In this document: piece by piece, positions 46,012-54,572 of the stretch | Layout: every line of letters begins with the position of its first letter | How positions within the stretch are numbered: the first letter of the stretch is position 1 | Assembly: GCF_900142845.1 (NCBI RefSeq) | Contig: NZ_FSRU01000002.1 | Coordinates: 2,170,001-2,234,000 of the forward strand | Direction of reading: 5' to 3' | Length of the DNA: 64,000 bases | DNA from: Paraburkholderia phenazinium | GTDB lineage: Bacteria > Pseudomonadota > Gammaproteobacteria > Burkholderiales > Burkholderiaceae | Notes under the pieces: model-generated | Seen by the model: the letters and a program-made list of their open reading frames with translations, nothing else | Database searches by the model: none | Told to the model about the DNA's origin: nothing | Translations under genes and position numbers: made by a program

Positions 46012-48714
46012 ATGGCTGATACCGCTACGCCCCCTGTCATCCGCCGCGCAGACTATGCGCCGCCCGCCTTTCTGATCGATACCGTTGCACTCGAATTCGA
46101 TCTCGTTGCCGAACGCACAGTCGTCAAGAATACGATGCGCGTGCGCCGCAACCCCGACGCCACCCGTGCCGCACATCTCGAACTGCTGGGCGAGCGCCTC
46201 GAATTCGTTAGCGCAGCCATCGACGGCGCGCCGTACGCCGCCGTGCGCCCGAACGAACACGGCCTGACGGTCGAGAACGTGCCGGAAGCCTTCGAGCTGA
46301 CGCTCGTCAGCCTCTGCAAACCCATTGAAAACACTACGCTCTCCGGCTTGTACGTGTCCAGCGGCAACTTCTTCACCCAATGTGAAGCGGAGGGCTTTCA
46401 CGGCATCACCTACTTCCTCGACCGGCCGGACGTGATGGCGACGTATACGGTCACGCTGCGCGCGGACAAGGCCGCGTACCCGGTGCTGCTGTCGAACGGC
46501 AACCTGCTCGAAGAAGGCGACCTGCCGGACGGCCGTCACTTCGCCCGCTGGGAAGATCCGTTTCGCAAGCCCTGCTATCTGTTCGCGCTGGTCGCGGGCA
46601 AGCTGGTGTGCGTCGAAGAGCGCGTGAAGAGCGGCTCGGGCAAGGAAAAACTGCTGCAGGTGTGGGTCGAACCGCACGACCTCGACAAGACGCGTCACGC
46701 CATGGACTCGCTGATCCATTCGATCCGCTGGGACGAGGAGCGCTTCGGGCTCGAACTGGATCTGGACCGCTTCATGATCGTCGCCGTGAGCGACTTCAAC
46801 ATGGGCGCAATGGAGAACAAGGGGCTCAACATCTTCAACACGAAGTACGTGCTGGCGAACCCCGAAACCGCGAGCGATACCGACTTCGCCAACATCGAAG
46901 CCGTGGTCGGCCACGAGTATTTCCACAACTGGACCGGCAACCGCGTGACCTGCCGCGACTGGTTCCAGTTGAGCCTGAAGGAAGGCCTGACGGTGTTCCG
47001 CGACCAGGAGTTCTCCGCCGACATGGCAGGCGGCCAGAGCGGCGCCAGCGACGAAGCCGCGCGCGCCACCAAGCGGATCGAGGACGTGCGGGTGCTGCGC
47101 CAGATGCAGTTCGCCGAGGACGCCGGTCCGATGGCGCATCCGGTGCGCCCGGAAAGCTACGTCGAGATCAACAACTTCTACACGATGACCGTCTACGAGA
47201 AAGGCGCGGAAGTCGTGCGAATGTATCAGACGCTGTTTGGCCGCGACGGCTTCCGCAAGGGCATGGACCTGTACTTCAAGCGCCACGATGGTCAGGCGGT
47301 GACCTGCGACGACTTCCGTCATGCGATGGCGGACGCCAACGGCCGCGACCTCACGCAATACGAGCGCTGGTACAGCCAGGCGGGCACGCCGCGCGTGGCC
47401 GTCAAGACCGCGTACGACGCCGCCCAGCGCAGCTATCGCGTGACGCTCACGCAGGGTTACGGCGACGCCGCACCGGCTGCTCGCGAAACGCAAAAGGGCG
47501 CGCTGCTGATCCCGTTCGCCATCGGTCTGATCGGCAAGGACGGCGCCGATCTGCCGCTGCGGCTGGAGGGCGAAGCGAGCGCCACACCGGCCACCACGCG
47601 CGTGCTCGAACTGACGGAGACCACGCAGACGTTCACATTCGTGGATGTCGCCGAGAAGCCGCTGCCTTCGCTGCTGCGCAATTTCTCGGCGCCGGTGATC
47701 GTCGAATACGACTACACCGCCGAGGAACTGGCCTTCCTGCTCGCTCACGACAGCGATCCGTTCAACCGCTGGGAAGCCGGTCAACGGCTCGCAACACGTG
47801 AGCTGCTCGCGCTGACCGGGCGGGCCGCGACCGGCGTGCCGCTGCAACTGGACGATTCGGTCGTCGCCGCGTTTGCGCGCGTGCTGAGCGACGAGTCGCT
47901 CTCGCCGGCGTTCCGTGAGCTGGCGCTGATCCTGCCGTCCGAAGCGTACCTGGCCGAGCAGATGGCCGAGTCGAACCCCGCCGCCGTTCATACCGCCCGC
48001 CAGTTCGTACGCCAGCGCCTCGCCACCGCCCTCAGGAGCGAATGGCTCGCGGTGTACGAGCAACACCATGCACCGGGTGTGTATGAGGCGACGTCGAAGG
48101 CCAGCGGTCATCGCGCGCTGAAGAACCTCGCGCTCTCCTACCTCGCCGAACTGGACGATCCCGCCGAGGCCGTGCGGCTCGCTTCGGCGCAGTACGCCGC
48201 GGCCAATAACATGACCGATCGCTCGGCAGCGCTATCCGCCCTGCTCAATGCGGCGGCAGCAGGCGGCGGCACGCAGGCGCAAGACGCATTGGCCGACTTC
48301 TATCGCCGCTTCGAGCAGGAGCCGCTCGTCATCGACAAGTGGTTCGCCCTGCAGGCCACCCAGCGCGGCAGCGCACAGCGGCCGGTGATCGACACCGTGC
48401 GCAAGCTGATGACCCATCCGGCCTTTAATCTGAAGAACCCGAACCGCGCCCGCTCGCTGATTTTCAGCTTCTGCATAGCCAACCCGGCGCAGTTCCACGC
48501 CGAAGACGGTTCGGGCTATGCGTTCTGGGCCGAGCAGGTCATCGCGCTCGACGCGCTGAATCCGCAGGTCGCCGCGCGTCTGGCCCGCTCGCTTGAACTG
48601 TGGCGGCGCTTTACCCCCAGGTTGCGCGACGGCATGCATGCGGCGCTGGAAAAGGTCGCCGCGCAAGCGAAGTCGCGCGATGTACGGGAGGTCGTGGAGA
48701 AGGCCCTGGCCTGA
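46012..48714 (+). CDS. pepN: Aminopeptidase N (M1 zinc metallopeptidase)
   Basis: 900 aa from ATG 46012 (MADTATPPVIRRADY). Broad-specificity cytoplasmic aminopeptidase. It has the exopeptidase motif GAMEN at 265-269 and the zinc motif HEYFH (His301, Glu302, His305) with the distal ligand Glu324 in LKEGL. The C-terminal superhelical domain (~550-900) is full length, as in E. coli PepN. No clear ribosome-binding site is seen. The gene has a strong terminator downstream. Confidence 0.96.
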   Translation: MADTATPPVIRRADYAPPAFLIDTVALEFDLVAERTVVKNTMRVRRNPDATRAAHLELLGERLEFVSAAIDGAPYAAVRPNEHGLTVENVPEAFELTLVSLCKPIENTTLSGLYVSSGNFFTQCEAEGFHGITYFLDRPDVMATYTVTLRADKAAYPVLLSNGNLLEEGDLPDGRHFARWEDPFRKPCYLFALVAGKLVCVEERVKSGSGKEKLLQVWVEPHDLDKTRHAMDSLIHSIRWDEERFGLELDLDRFMIVAVSDFNMGAMENKGLNIFNTKYVLANPETASDTDFANIEAVVGHEYFHNWTGNRVTCRDWFQLSLKEGLTVFRDQEFSADMAGGQSGASDEAARATKRIEDVRVLRQMQFAEDAGPMAHPVRPESYVEINNFYTMTVYEKGAEVVRMYQTLFGRDGFRKGMDLYFKRHDGQAVTCDDFRHAMADANGRDLTQYERWYSQAGTPRVAVKTAYDAAQRSYRVTLTQGYGDAAPAARETQKGALLIPFAIGLIGKDGADLPLRLEGEASATPATTRVLELTETTQTFTFVDVAEKPLPSLLRNFSAPVIVEYDYTAEELAFLLAHDSDPFNRWEAGQRLATRELLALTGRAATGVPLQLDDSVVAAFARVLSDESLSPAFRELALILPSEAYLAEQMAESNPAAVHTARQFVRQRLATALRSEWLAVYEQHHAPGVYEATSKASGHRALKNLALSYLAELDDPAEAVRLASAQYAAANNMTDRSAALSALLNAAAAGGGTQAQDALADFYRRFEQEPLVIDKWFALQATQRGSAQRPVIDTVRKLMTHPAFNLKNPNRARSLIFSFCIANPAQFHAEDGSGYAFWAEQVIALDALNPQVAARLARSLELWRRFTPRLRDGMHAALEKVAAQAKSRDVREVVEKALA

Positions 48715-48737
48715 TCTCGCAGGCGCATTCGCGTAGG

Positions 48738-48768
48738 AAAAAGCCGGCACGTGTTGCCGGCTTTTTTT
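48738..48768 (+). terminator. Terminator after pepN
   Basis: AAAAAGCCGGCA (48738-48749), CGTGT loop, TGCCGGCTTTTTTT (48755-48768). Confidence 0.93.
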
Positions 48769-48870
48769 CGCCCGTAAGAATGAGTCGTAGGAATTAATTA
48801 GCCATCCGGACGACTGTTCTTGTTGGCTCGCAGGGGTGAAAGTAAACACATTCAATTAACGGTTTACGCT

Positions 48871-48885
48871 TAACGCATCGCGTTA
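48871..48885. promoter_or_regulatory. higBA operator/promoter palindrome
   Basis: TAACGC (48871-48876), ATC, GCGTTA (48880-48885) is a perfect 6-bp-arm palindrome. It overlaps a TATATC -10-like box (48884-48889) with TTTACG at 48863-48868 as a -35 candidate (15-bp spacer). It sits 11 bp before the higB start, where HigA-type antitoxins usually bind. Confidence 0.55.
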
Positions 48886-48895
48886 TATCATTCCC

Positions 48896-49177
48896 ATGAT
48901 CACAACATTTGGCAACAAGGCTACGGCACTCTTGTTTAGCGGCAGCTTCGTCCGGTCGCTGCCCACGCAGATCCAGCACATGGCGTTTCGCAAGCTGGTC
49001 ATGATCGATACCGCGTCATCGGTCGAAGACCTGTACACGCCACCCGGCAATCGGCTGGAGGCGCTGCAAGGGCAACGCAGTGGGCAATGGAGCATCCGCA
49101 TTAATGCGCAGTGGCGTATCTGCTTCCACTTCGTGGGCGGCGAGGCGCTGAATGTCGAGATCGTCGATTATCACTGA
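48896..49177 (+). CDS. higB: HigB-type toxin (RelE/ParE superfamily)
   Basis: 93 aa. Predicted ribosome-dependent mRNA interferase. SLPTQIQHMAFRKLVMIDTASSVEDLYTPPGNRLEALQGQRSGQWSIRINAQWRICFHF is the characteristic HigB/YoeB-like core (LEAL.G.R.G.WSIRIN.QWRICF). The antitoxin gene follows 17 bp later, in the toxin-first order usual for higBA. The module lies between pepN and fbp, which I recall as neighbours in related genomes, so it looks like an insertion. Confidence 0.93.
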   Translation: MITTFGNKATALLFSGSFVRSLPTQIQHMAFRKLVMIDTASSVEDLYTPPGNRLEALQGQRSGQWSIRINAQWRICFHFVGGEALNVEIVDYH

Positions 49178-49194
49178 TTGATTGGGAGACCACT

Positions 49195-49650
49195 ATGGTC
49201 ATCAAACGCTCCGAGCTGGACAGCATCGACTTTTCGGACATCGACACCGGCGAGCGGATTGCGCCGGTCCATCCGGGAGAGATCCTGCGCGGCGAATTCC
49301 TCGACCCGCTCGGCATGTCGGTCAACGCACTGGCAAAGGCCCTGCATGTGCCTACGCCGCGCATCAACGACATCATGCTCGGCAAGCGCGCCATCTCGGC
49401 AGACACGGCACTGCGCCTCAGCCGCTATTTCGGTGCGAGCGCGCAGTTCTGGCTCAACCTGCAGATCGACTACGACCTGCGTATCGCCACCGCAGCAGCC
49501 GGCGAGCAGATCGCCAACGAGATCGAACCGCTCGCCAGAGCGCGGCGCCCGAAGCTGCCCGGAACGCCGCGCGCTCGCGCAAGCGCTACCGCTCTGGCTA
49601 GAAAGGTCGCCAGCAGCGTGGCTGCGGTCAAACCTCGGCGCAAGCCCTGA
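49195..49650 (+). CDS. higA: HigA-type antitoxin (XRE HTH) with extended basic tail
   Basis: 151 aa from ATG 49195 (GGGAG 8 nt upstream). HTH core: VHPGEILRGEFLDPLGMSVNALAKALHVPTPRINDIMLGKRAISADTALRLSRYFGASAQFWLNLQIDYDLRIA, typical of the HigA/VapI branch. It should neutralise HigB and autorepress through the palindrome at 48871-48885. Most relatives are ~100 aa. Here about 40 extra residues (ARARRPKLPGTPRARASA … VKPRRKP) form an Arg/Lys/Ala/Pro-rich tail of unknown role. Confidence 0.92.
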   Translation: MVIKRSELDSIDFSDIDTGERIAPVHPGEILRGEFLDPLGMSVNALAKALHVPTPRINDIMLGKRAISADTALRLSRYFGASAQFWLNLQIDYDLRIATAAAGEQIANEIEPLARARRPKLPGTPRARASATALARKVASSVAAVKPRRKP

Positions 49651-49771
49651 GACTGCGCCGGAATGCGCTGGAATGAGCCGAGGTAGCGTGCACATTCCGT
49701 CTCAAAAGCGCGGGAAAGTCACAGCGAGCGGTTAAAATCGCACTATTCCTTCGCCTTATCGGAGTACTGCA

Positions 49772-50788
49772 ATGGCTTTGCAACGTCGTACCACTCTTAC
49801 GAAGTACCTGATCGAGCAGCAGCGTGAGACCAATAACCTGCCGGCGGATCTGCGGCTCCTGATCGAAGTCGTTGCGCGGGCGTGCAAGGCGATCAGCTAC
49901 CACGTCAGCAAGGGCGCACTGGGCGATGCGCTCGGCACCGCGGGCAGCGAGAACGTTCAGGGCGAGGTGCAGAAGAAGCTCGACATCCTGTCCAACGACA
50001 TCCTGCTCGAAGCGAACGAATGGGGCGGCAACCTCGCCGGCATGGCGTCCGAAGAAATGGAGAAGTTCTCGCCGATTCCGGCCAACTATCCGAAGGGTGA
50101 ATATCTGCTGGTGTTCGATCCGCTGGACGGCTCGTCGAATATCGACGTGAACGTGTCGATCGGCACCATCTTCTCCGTGCTGCGGTGCCCGGACGGTCAG
50201 CAGCCGACCGAACAGTCGTTCCTGCAACCGGGCACCCAGCAGGTTGCCGCCGGCTACGCCGTCTACGGTCCGCAAACCGTGCTGGTGCTCACCACCGGCA
50301 ACGGCGTGAACTGTTTTACGCTGGACCGAGAACTGGGTTCGTGGGTGCTCACGCAGAGCGACATGAGCATTCCGGTCGAAACGCGCGAATTTGCCATCAA
50401 CGCGTCGAACGAGCGCCACTGGTACCCGCCCGTCGAACAGTATGTCGGCGAGCTGAAGGCCGGCCAGGACGGCCCGCGTCAGGCCGACTTCAATATGCGC
50501 TGGATCGCCTCGATGGTTGCCGACGTGCACCGTATCCTGAACCGCGGCGGCATCTTCATGTACCCGGCCGACAAGCGCACGCCGGACAAGCCGGGCAAGC
50601 TGCGCCTGATGTACGAGGCCAATCCCATGGCGTTCATCGTCGAACAGGCGGGCGGCGCCGCGACCAATGGCGAGAAACGCATTCTGGATATCGTCCCGAA
50701 GAGCCTGCACGAGCGCGTGGCGGTGTTCCTCGGCTCGAAGAACGAGGTGGATCGCGTCACCCGCTACCATCGCGAAACAAAAAATTGA
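49772..50788 (+). CDS. fbp: Fructose-1,6-bisphosphatase class I
   Basis: 338 aa, GGAG upstream. It hydrolyses fructose 1,6-bisphosphate in gluconeogenesis (and in the Calvin cycle where present). The metal-binding signature [11 protein letters not shown] has Asp116, Asp119, Gly120 and Ser121. [40 protein letters not shown] and [20 protein letters not shown] (active-site Lys and Tyr) are all present. It is followed closely by tRNA-Thr. Confidence 0.97.
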   Translation: MALQRRTTLTKYLIEQQRETNNLPADLRLLIEVVARACKAISYHVSKGALGDALGTAGSENVQGEVQKKLDILSNDILLEANEWGGNLAGMASEEMEKFSPIPANYPKGEYLLVFDPLDGSSNIDVNVSIGTIFSVLRCPDGQQPTEQSFLQPGTQQVAAGYAVYGPQTVLVLTTGNGVNCFTLDRELGSWVLTQSDMSIPVETREFAINASNERHWYPPVEQYVGELKAGQDGPRQADFNMRWIASMVADVHRILNRGGIFMYPADKRTPDKPGKLRLMYEANPMAFIVEQAGGAATNGEKRILDIVPKSLHERVAVFLGSKNEVDRVTRYHRETKN

Positions 50789-50797
50789 GTCAGGGGC

Positions 50798-50827
50798 TTG
50801 CCAAAGCGCCAATGAAGTCCCTATAAT
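50798..50827 (+). promoter_or_regulatory. Sigma-70 promoter of tRNA-Thr
   Basis: -35 TTGCCA (50798-50803), 18-bp spacer, consensus -10 TATAAT (50822-50827). The mature tRNA starts 16 nt after the -10. Confidence 0.8.
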
Positions 50828-50842
50828 CTCGGTTCTCCTGAT

Positions 50843-50918
50843 GCCGGAATAGCTCAGACGGTAGAGCAGCGCATTCGTAATGCGAAGGTCGGGGGTTCGA
50901 TTCCTCTTTCCGGCACCA
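50843..50918 (+). tRNA. tRNA-Thr (anticodon CGT)
   Basis: 76 nt including encoded CCA. The acceptor stem GCCGGAA pairs with TTCCGGC. D-arm GCTCAGACGGTAGAGC. Anticodon loop TTCGTAA with CGT at 50876-50878. T-arm GGGGGTTCGATTCCTC. Reads ACG codons. Confidence 0.96.
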
Positions 50919-50934
50919 ACAGATTCAAGCACTT

Positions 50935-50962
50935 AGCCCAGTCATCGCGACTGGGCTTTTTG
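50935..50962 (+). terminator. Terminator after tRNA-Thr
   Basis: AGCCCAGTC (50935-50943), ATCGC loop region, GACTGGGCT (50949-50957), then TTTTG. It ends 12 nt before the stop of the convergent YcaO gene and may serve both strands. Confidence 0.88.
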
Positions 50963-50973
50963 CTTTCTGGCTG

Positions 50974-53331
50974 TCAAAGAAAGAGCAGCGCGCCATTCAA
51001 CGCTTCTTCATCCCGAGGATGCGTGAGCCACCCCTGCTTGACCGGCACCGAATAAAGACGAGGCGCGCCAAAGCGCGGCCAGAAATGACAAAGCCCCGGC
51101 ACAATGGCCTGTACCACCGGCAGGCCGATGTCGGGGCGGGTCTTGTCGACCACCAGCAGTTCCATGCCGGCAGCGGCGAGCCGCGCCTTGCAATGCTCGA
51201 TGGCCTCTTTCAGGCTCTGGAATTCGAGGCGCGGCCAATTCGATGCGTCGGCCACAGCTAACGTCTCGGCCGGATAGAGAAACTGCTTCGAGGTGAGTTT
51301 CGCTGCGTCCCACGGGCTCGGCGCATCCGCCGCGAGGTCGAGCAGTTGATTGACCTCGGTGAGGGCGCGCTGCACGGCGATGCGGCTGTCGAGATGGCAG
51401 CCGAACCCGATCGAGAAGCGCCCCGTCTCCGGCTCCTCGGCGAGAGCGACCACGACGGGAATGCCGAGATCGTGCGTGATGTCGAGGGCCCATAGACGCC
51501 AGCCGAACGACGCGTACTCCCGCACGAGCGAATCGAAGTAGGCATCGCCAAAGCTCGCCAGGTCGATGCCGGGGCGCGCGACCTGGTTGTACCACCAGAT
51601 CGCGGTCGCGTCGCGCTCGATCAATTCCAGCAAGCCTTGCAGAATCGCTTCCTCCAGGCAGGCGCCGGCGGCGCTGCCGTTCGGATTGTGCACGCAAAAG
51701 AACAGCCCTTGCGCGGACTCGGGTGTTTCGGCATAGCAGTAGCTCAACGGCACGCAGCGGCGTGCCCCTGTGGTCAGCGACCATGCCGGCGTCCAGTCGA
51801 TTGCGACATCCGGCGGAAACGGCAGGGGAACCTGCTTGCGGACGTCGTCGGTCAGCGGATTGTCCTGCTCGCGCCGCGCGAATTGACGCTCGCTGAACTG
51901 CTGAAGATCGTTGATATCGATTGGCAATCCGAAATATTCAGGATCGGCTCGCAGTTCGTTCATGCTTGCGCGGACCGTCGCCTCATCGCCTTGATACACG
52001 CCGCTGAAACGCTCCAGCGTCTCGCAGAGTGCGCTGACGCGCGCCTGTTCGTCGGTGCGGCCCTTACCCGAGCAAATCCGGTCGAAGCGGTTGGTGCGCG
52101 GCGTGCCGGCCGGACGGACCAGATAACCGGCCGCATAGACATGGCGCAGGCCCACATGACGCTTGGGCATCGGATGCAGATAGGCGATTGCGCCGCTAAC
52201 CGGCGATATCAAATGCTGATAGCGTTGCCAGACTTGCCGGGGATCGGCCGACCGGAAGCCCGACTCGCGCTGCGCAATGGACGTACTGTCCGTCAGCGAC
52301 GGCGCGCGCGCGGCCTGCTGCCGCATCCAGTGCGGATTGCCGCAGCAATGGCACTGAGGACGTTTGACGACACGATGCGCGGCCACCATCGACGTATCGA
52401 GCCGTAGCGACAGAATCTGCCCGCGCGCGGTGTCGCGACGCGCCTCGCTCACCGTGATCTGCTCGACCAGCGCGGCGACGAATGCGCACACGGCGTTCAC
52501 GCCGGCCGACGTATGCGCGGGCGCGAGGCGCCTCGCCGCATCCCCGTGATGCCGGGCGAGGACGGCTTGTACGGGTTGATTCAGGCCGATCCAGTATCGG
52601 ACACATTCGATGCACGGGCCATCATGTCCGTCGTTGGGTCCGGCCAACAGCGGGCCGACCAGCGGTTGCACACCGTAGGGCATCACGACGAGCAGCATGC
52701 CGTCGCGCGCAAGCACTTGTACCGCGAGTTCGGCAAGCTCATCCCGCTCGTATGAGTCGGTCAAGGCGACGACCAGCGGCGCCTCGCCGCTCACCTCCAT
52801 GCCGCTTGCCTCGAATGCGCGAATCTGGGCGCGCGCATCGACACCGAATGCGCGTACCTCGACACGCTGGCGATCGATACGCTCGCAAGCCGTCCGCGCA
52901 TCGATCCCGATACGCTCGAAAAAGCCACGCGCCGCGTCGCGTTCGTCGGCAAGATCGATGCTGACGTAGCCCTTGCTCACCAGGTGATCGAGCGCGGCAA
53001 GCACCTGCCATTCGGAGAACGTTTCCGACAGCGTCGCCAGCGTTTGCGCGATCGTCATCTGCTCGCGCATGCACGCGGCGATCCGGACGTAGAGCGCGCC
53101 CGCGAGTACCGATCGCCTGAACTCGTCCACCACGAACAGCGTTTCGGGGCCTGCATCGAGTACAAGCAGATGGGATTTGAAGCGCAGCACACGGGAGAAA
53201 TCGCCGAGCATGACGTGATCGATCGGAGGGGAAAAGCGGGAAAGGGAAATACCGGGAACATGGCCGCACCGAACCGCGGCACCGCATTCAGCGAGCATGG
53301 GCGCACATGTCAGTGCGCCCATGCCCTTCAC
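50974..53331 (-). CDS. Fused TOMM leader-binding / YcaO cyclodehydratase
   Basis: 785 aa from GTG 53329-53331; ATG 53320-53322 is also possible. The N-terminal part (~40-345) is the ocin-ThiF-like leader-binding (E1-like) domain: a RiPP recognition winged helix (~45-130) and two zinc CxxC pairs (Cys240/243 and Cys327/330). The YcaO domain (~415-760) has SGKGRTDEQARVSALCETLERFSG (Glu437/Glu440), CLEEAILQGLLELIERDA (Glu561, Glu569, Glu572) and SRIAVQRALTEVNQ (Arg655, Glu659), the ATP/Mg site that activates the peptide amide. It predictably converts Cys/Ser/Thr in a precursor core to azolines. It ends EEALNGALLFL and lacks the C-terminal PxPxP motif of many azoline-forming YcaOs. It lies 51 bp after two precursor genes. 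Confidence 0.88.
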   Translation of the reverse strand: MKGMGALTCAPMLAECGAAVRCGHVPGISLSRFSPPIDHVMLGDFSRVLRFKSHLLVLDAGPETLFVVDEFRRSVLAGALYVRIAACMREQMTIAQTLATLSETFSEWQVLAALDHLVSKGYVSIDLADERDAARGFFERIGIDARTACERIDRQRVEVRAFGVDARAQIRAFEASGMEVSGEAPLVVALTDSYERDELAELAVQVLARDGMLLVVMPYGVQPLVGPLLAGPNDGHDGPCIECVRYWIGLNQPVQAVLARHHGDAARRLAPAHTSAGVNAVCAFVAALVEQITVSEARRDTARGQILSLRLDTSMVAAHRVVKRPQCHCCGNPHWMRQQAARAPSLTDSTSIAQRESGFRSADPRQVWQRYQHLISPVSGAIAYLHPMPKRHVGLRHVYAAGYLVRPAGTPRTNRFDRICSGKGRTDEQARVSALCETLERFSGVYQGDEATVRASMNELRADPEYFGLPIDINDLQQFSERQFARREQDNPLTDDVRKQVPLPFPPDVAIDWTPAWSLTTGARRCVPLSYCYAETPESAQGLFFCVHNPNGSAAGACLEEAILQGLLELIERDATAIWWYNQVARPGIDLASFGDAYFDSLVREYASFGWRLWALDITHDLGIPVVVALAEEPETGRFSIGFGCHLDSRIAVQRALTEVNQLLDLAADAPSPWDAAKLTSKQFLYPAETLAVADASNWPRLEFQSLKEAIEHCKARLAAAGMELLVVDKTRPDIGLPVVQAIVPGLCHFWPRFGAPRLYSVPVKQGWLTHPRDEEALNGALLFL

Positions 53332-53382
53332 GGATTACCTGCGACGAGGCAATCGATCGCGGGTTAGCCGGGTCACCGCGGC

Positions 53383-53736
53383 TCAGCAGCAGGTGAACAG
53401 ATAGGCCGGGCCTGCATCGTTGTAGGCGGCCAGCGCAATCGCTTCTTCGCTACCCGCCGAAGGGCGCACCGGCACGCCGAAGCTCATGACATTGTTCGGC
53501 AGCGACCAGCTTTGTTTTCCTGCGTCCCACCCAGCGCCTTCCGGTGCTTCGACCACCTTGAGGTCGATCAGCCAAGGGCAGGTGTAGTGAAAGTAGCGGC
53601 CCAGTGCTTCGAGAGGGTTTTTCAGCAGCGCGCCCTTGAATTCAGCGTCCTCCCACGAGAGCGCAATTGCGCGCAGATAGACTTCCTGAAACTCGAGCAT
53701 CGACTCGAACGACGGAACAGCATTGTTGAGCGCCAT
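53383..53736 (-). CDS. TOMM precursor 1, nitrile-hydratase-like leader, C-terminal Thr-Cys-Cys core
   Basis: 117 aa with GGAG 7 nt before ATG 53734-53736. A long leader resembles the nitrile-hydratase alpha-type (NHLP) family: SFESMLEFQEVYLRAIALSW, FKGALLKNPLEALGRYFHYTCPWLIDLKVVE and a W-rich segment. The leader ends in IALAAYN (~100-106), then a short core DAGPAYLFTCC with Thr115, Cys116 and Cys117 available for heterocyclisation. It belongs, from memory, to the BMA_0021/BMA_0022-type TOMM precursor family known only by genome comparison. Paralogue of the next gene; in one operon with the YcaO gene. Confidence 0.85.
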   Translation of the reverse strand: MALNNAVPSFESMLEFQEVYLRAIALSWEDAEFKGALLKNPLEALGRYFHYTCPWLIDLKVVEAPEGAGWDAGKQSWSLPNNVMSFGVPVRPSAGSEEAIALAAYNDAGPAYLFTCC

Positions 53737-53759
53737 ATCGGACTCCGTAGTTATTCAGT

Positions 53760-54107
53760 TCAATCGAGGATGTGGATGTGTTCCGTGTTGTAGGCCGCGA
53801 GTGCCGCGGCACGCTGCTCTTGCTGCGCGGGTGCCGGAGGCAGGACCAACTGGAGCGTGTCGTTCTGTTGTGTCGTCCAGCCACCCGTTCTCGCCGGCGT
53901 CCACGCGGCGCTGCCGGTACGCACCTTGAGGTCGAGGCTGAACGGATACTTGTACCCGAAGCGATCGAACAGTGCCTGCCTGGGGCTGTCTTTCAGGTAC
54001 TCGAGGAAGGCCGGGTCGTGCCACGCGGCGGCAATCGCCTGGATGACGACGGCGCGGTATTCAAGGAACTGCTCGTAGGTTGGAATCCTGCTGCCTAGCT
54101 CACTCAT
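53760..54107 (-). CDS. TOMM precursor 2, nitrile-hydratase-like leader, divergent core without Cys
   Basis: 115 aa with GGAG 7 nt before ATG 54105-54107. It aligns over its whole leader with precursor 1: TYEQFLEYRAVVIQAIAAAWHDPAFLEYLKDSPRQALFDRFGYKYPFSLDLKV against SFESMLEF…WLIDLKV. It reaches the same AALAAYN boundary (~101-107), then ends TEHIHILD. The core has Thr108 as its only Thr/Ser/Cys, plus two His. It may be a second substrate, a minimally modified product, or a partner of precursor 1. 23 bp separate it from precursor 1. First gene of the operon. Confidence 0.85.
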   Translation of the reverse strand: MSELGSRIPTYEQFLEYRAVVIQAIAAAWHDPAFLEYLKDSPRQALFDRFGYKYPFSLDLKVRTGSAAWTPARTGGWTTQQNDTLQLVLPPAPAQQEQRAAALAAYNTEHIHILD

Positions 54108-54572
54108 TGACGCTCTCCAGAGGGATGATGGTTTCCTGCTGAAATTGCCTGAACGAAACGGACTGCGCAGATCGGCGCAAACATTGCGCGATGTGTTCCT
54201 GGTGCGGAGCCTGGCCATGCGCCGAAACGACAACAGGCGCAGATCAGGCGGCGATCATGACCTCGCGATGACCAGCCCGGAGCCGCACTGGAATGGGGAG
54301 TGCTTCAGCAACAGTGCAGCGCGCCGGACTTGCGCAAAACGTCAATACGAGTCACTGACGCGTTGAGCGCAACCGATCCTACTCTTCATACCAGGTGCAT
54401 GCAAGGCGTCGAAATAGTTGGGTCAAGTGTGCAAAAAAGCGGCGAAATCTGGCGGCGAACCCGCATGTTGCAGAGTCGTTAGATTCGGTAAGGAGCCAAC
54501 GTCCTCGACGCCGCTCGCGATCCGTACAATCGCCTCAGAATGAAACTCAGGCGGGGGCGCCAGGTGAAAGCA
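54108..54572. other. Divergent control region of the TOMM operon and the adhesin-like gene (465 bp)
   Basis: No supported gene. It contains a minus-strand promoter candidate at 54376-54404. A GGTGA-like ribosome-binding site precedes the plus-strand gene. The region reads as less GC-biased than typical coding sequence here. Confidence 0.5.
54376..54404 (-). promoter_or_regulatory. Candidate promoter of the TOMM operon
   Basis: On the minus strand: TTGCAT (54399-54404), 17-bp spacer, TAGGAT (54376-54381). It would give a leader of about 260 nt before precursor 2. Matches to consensus are moderate. Confidence 0.35.
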
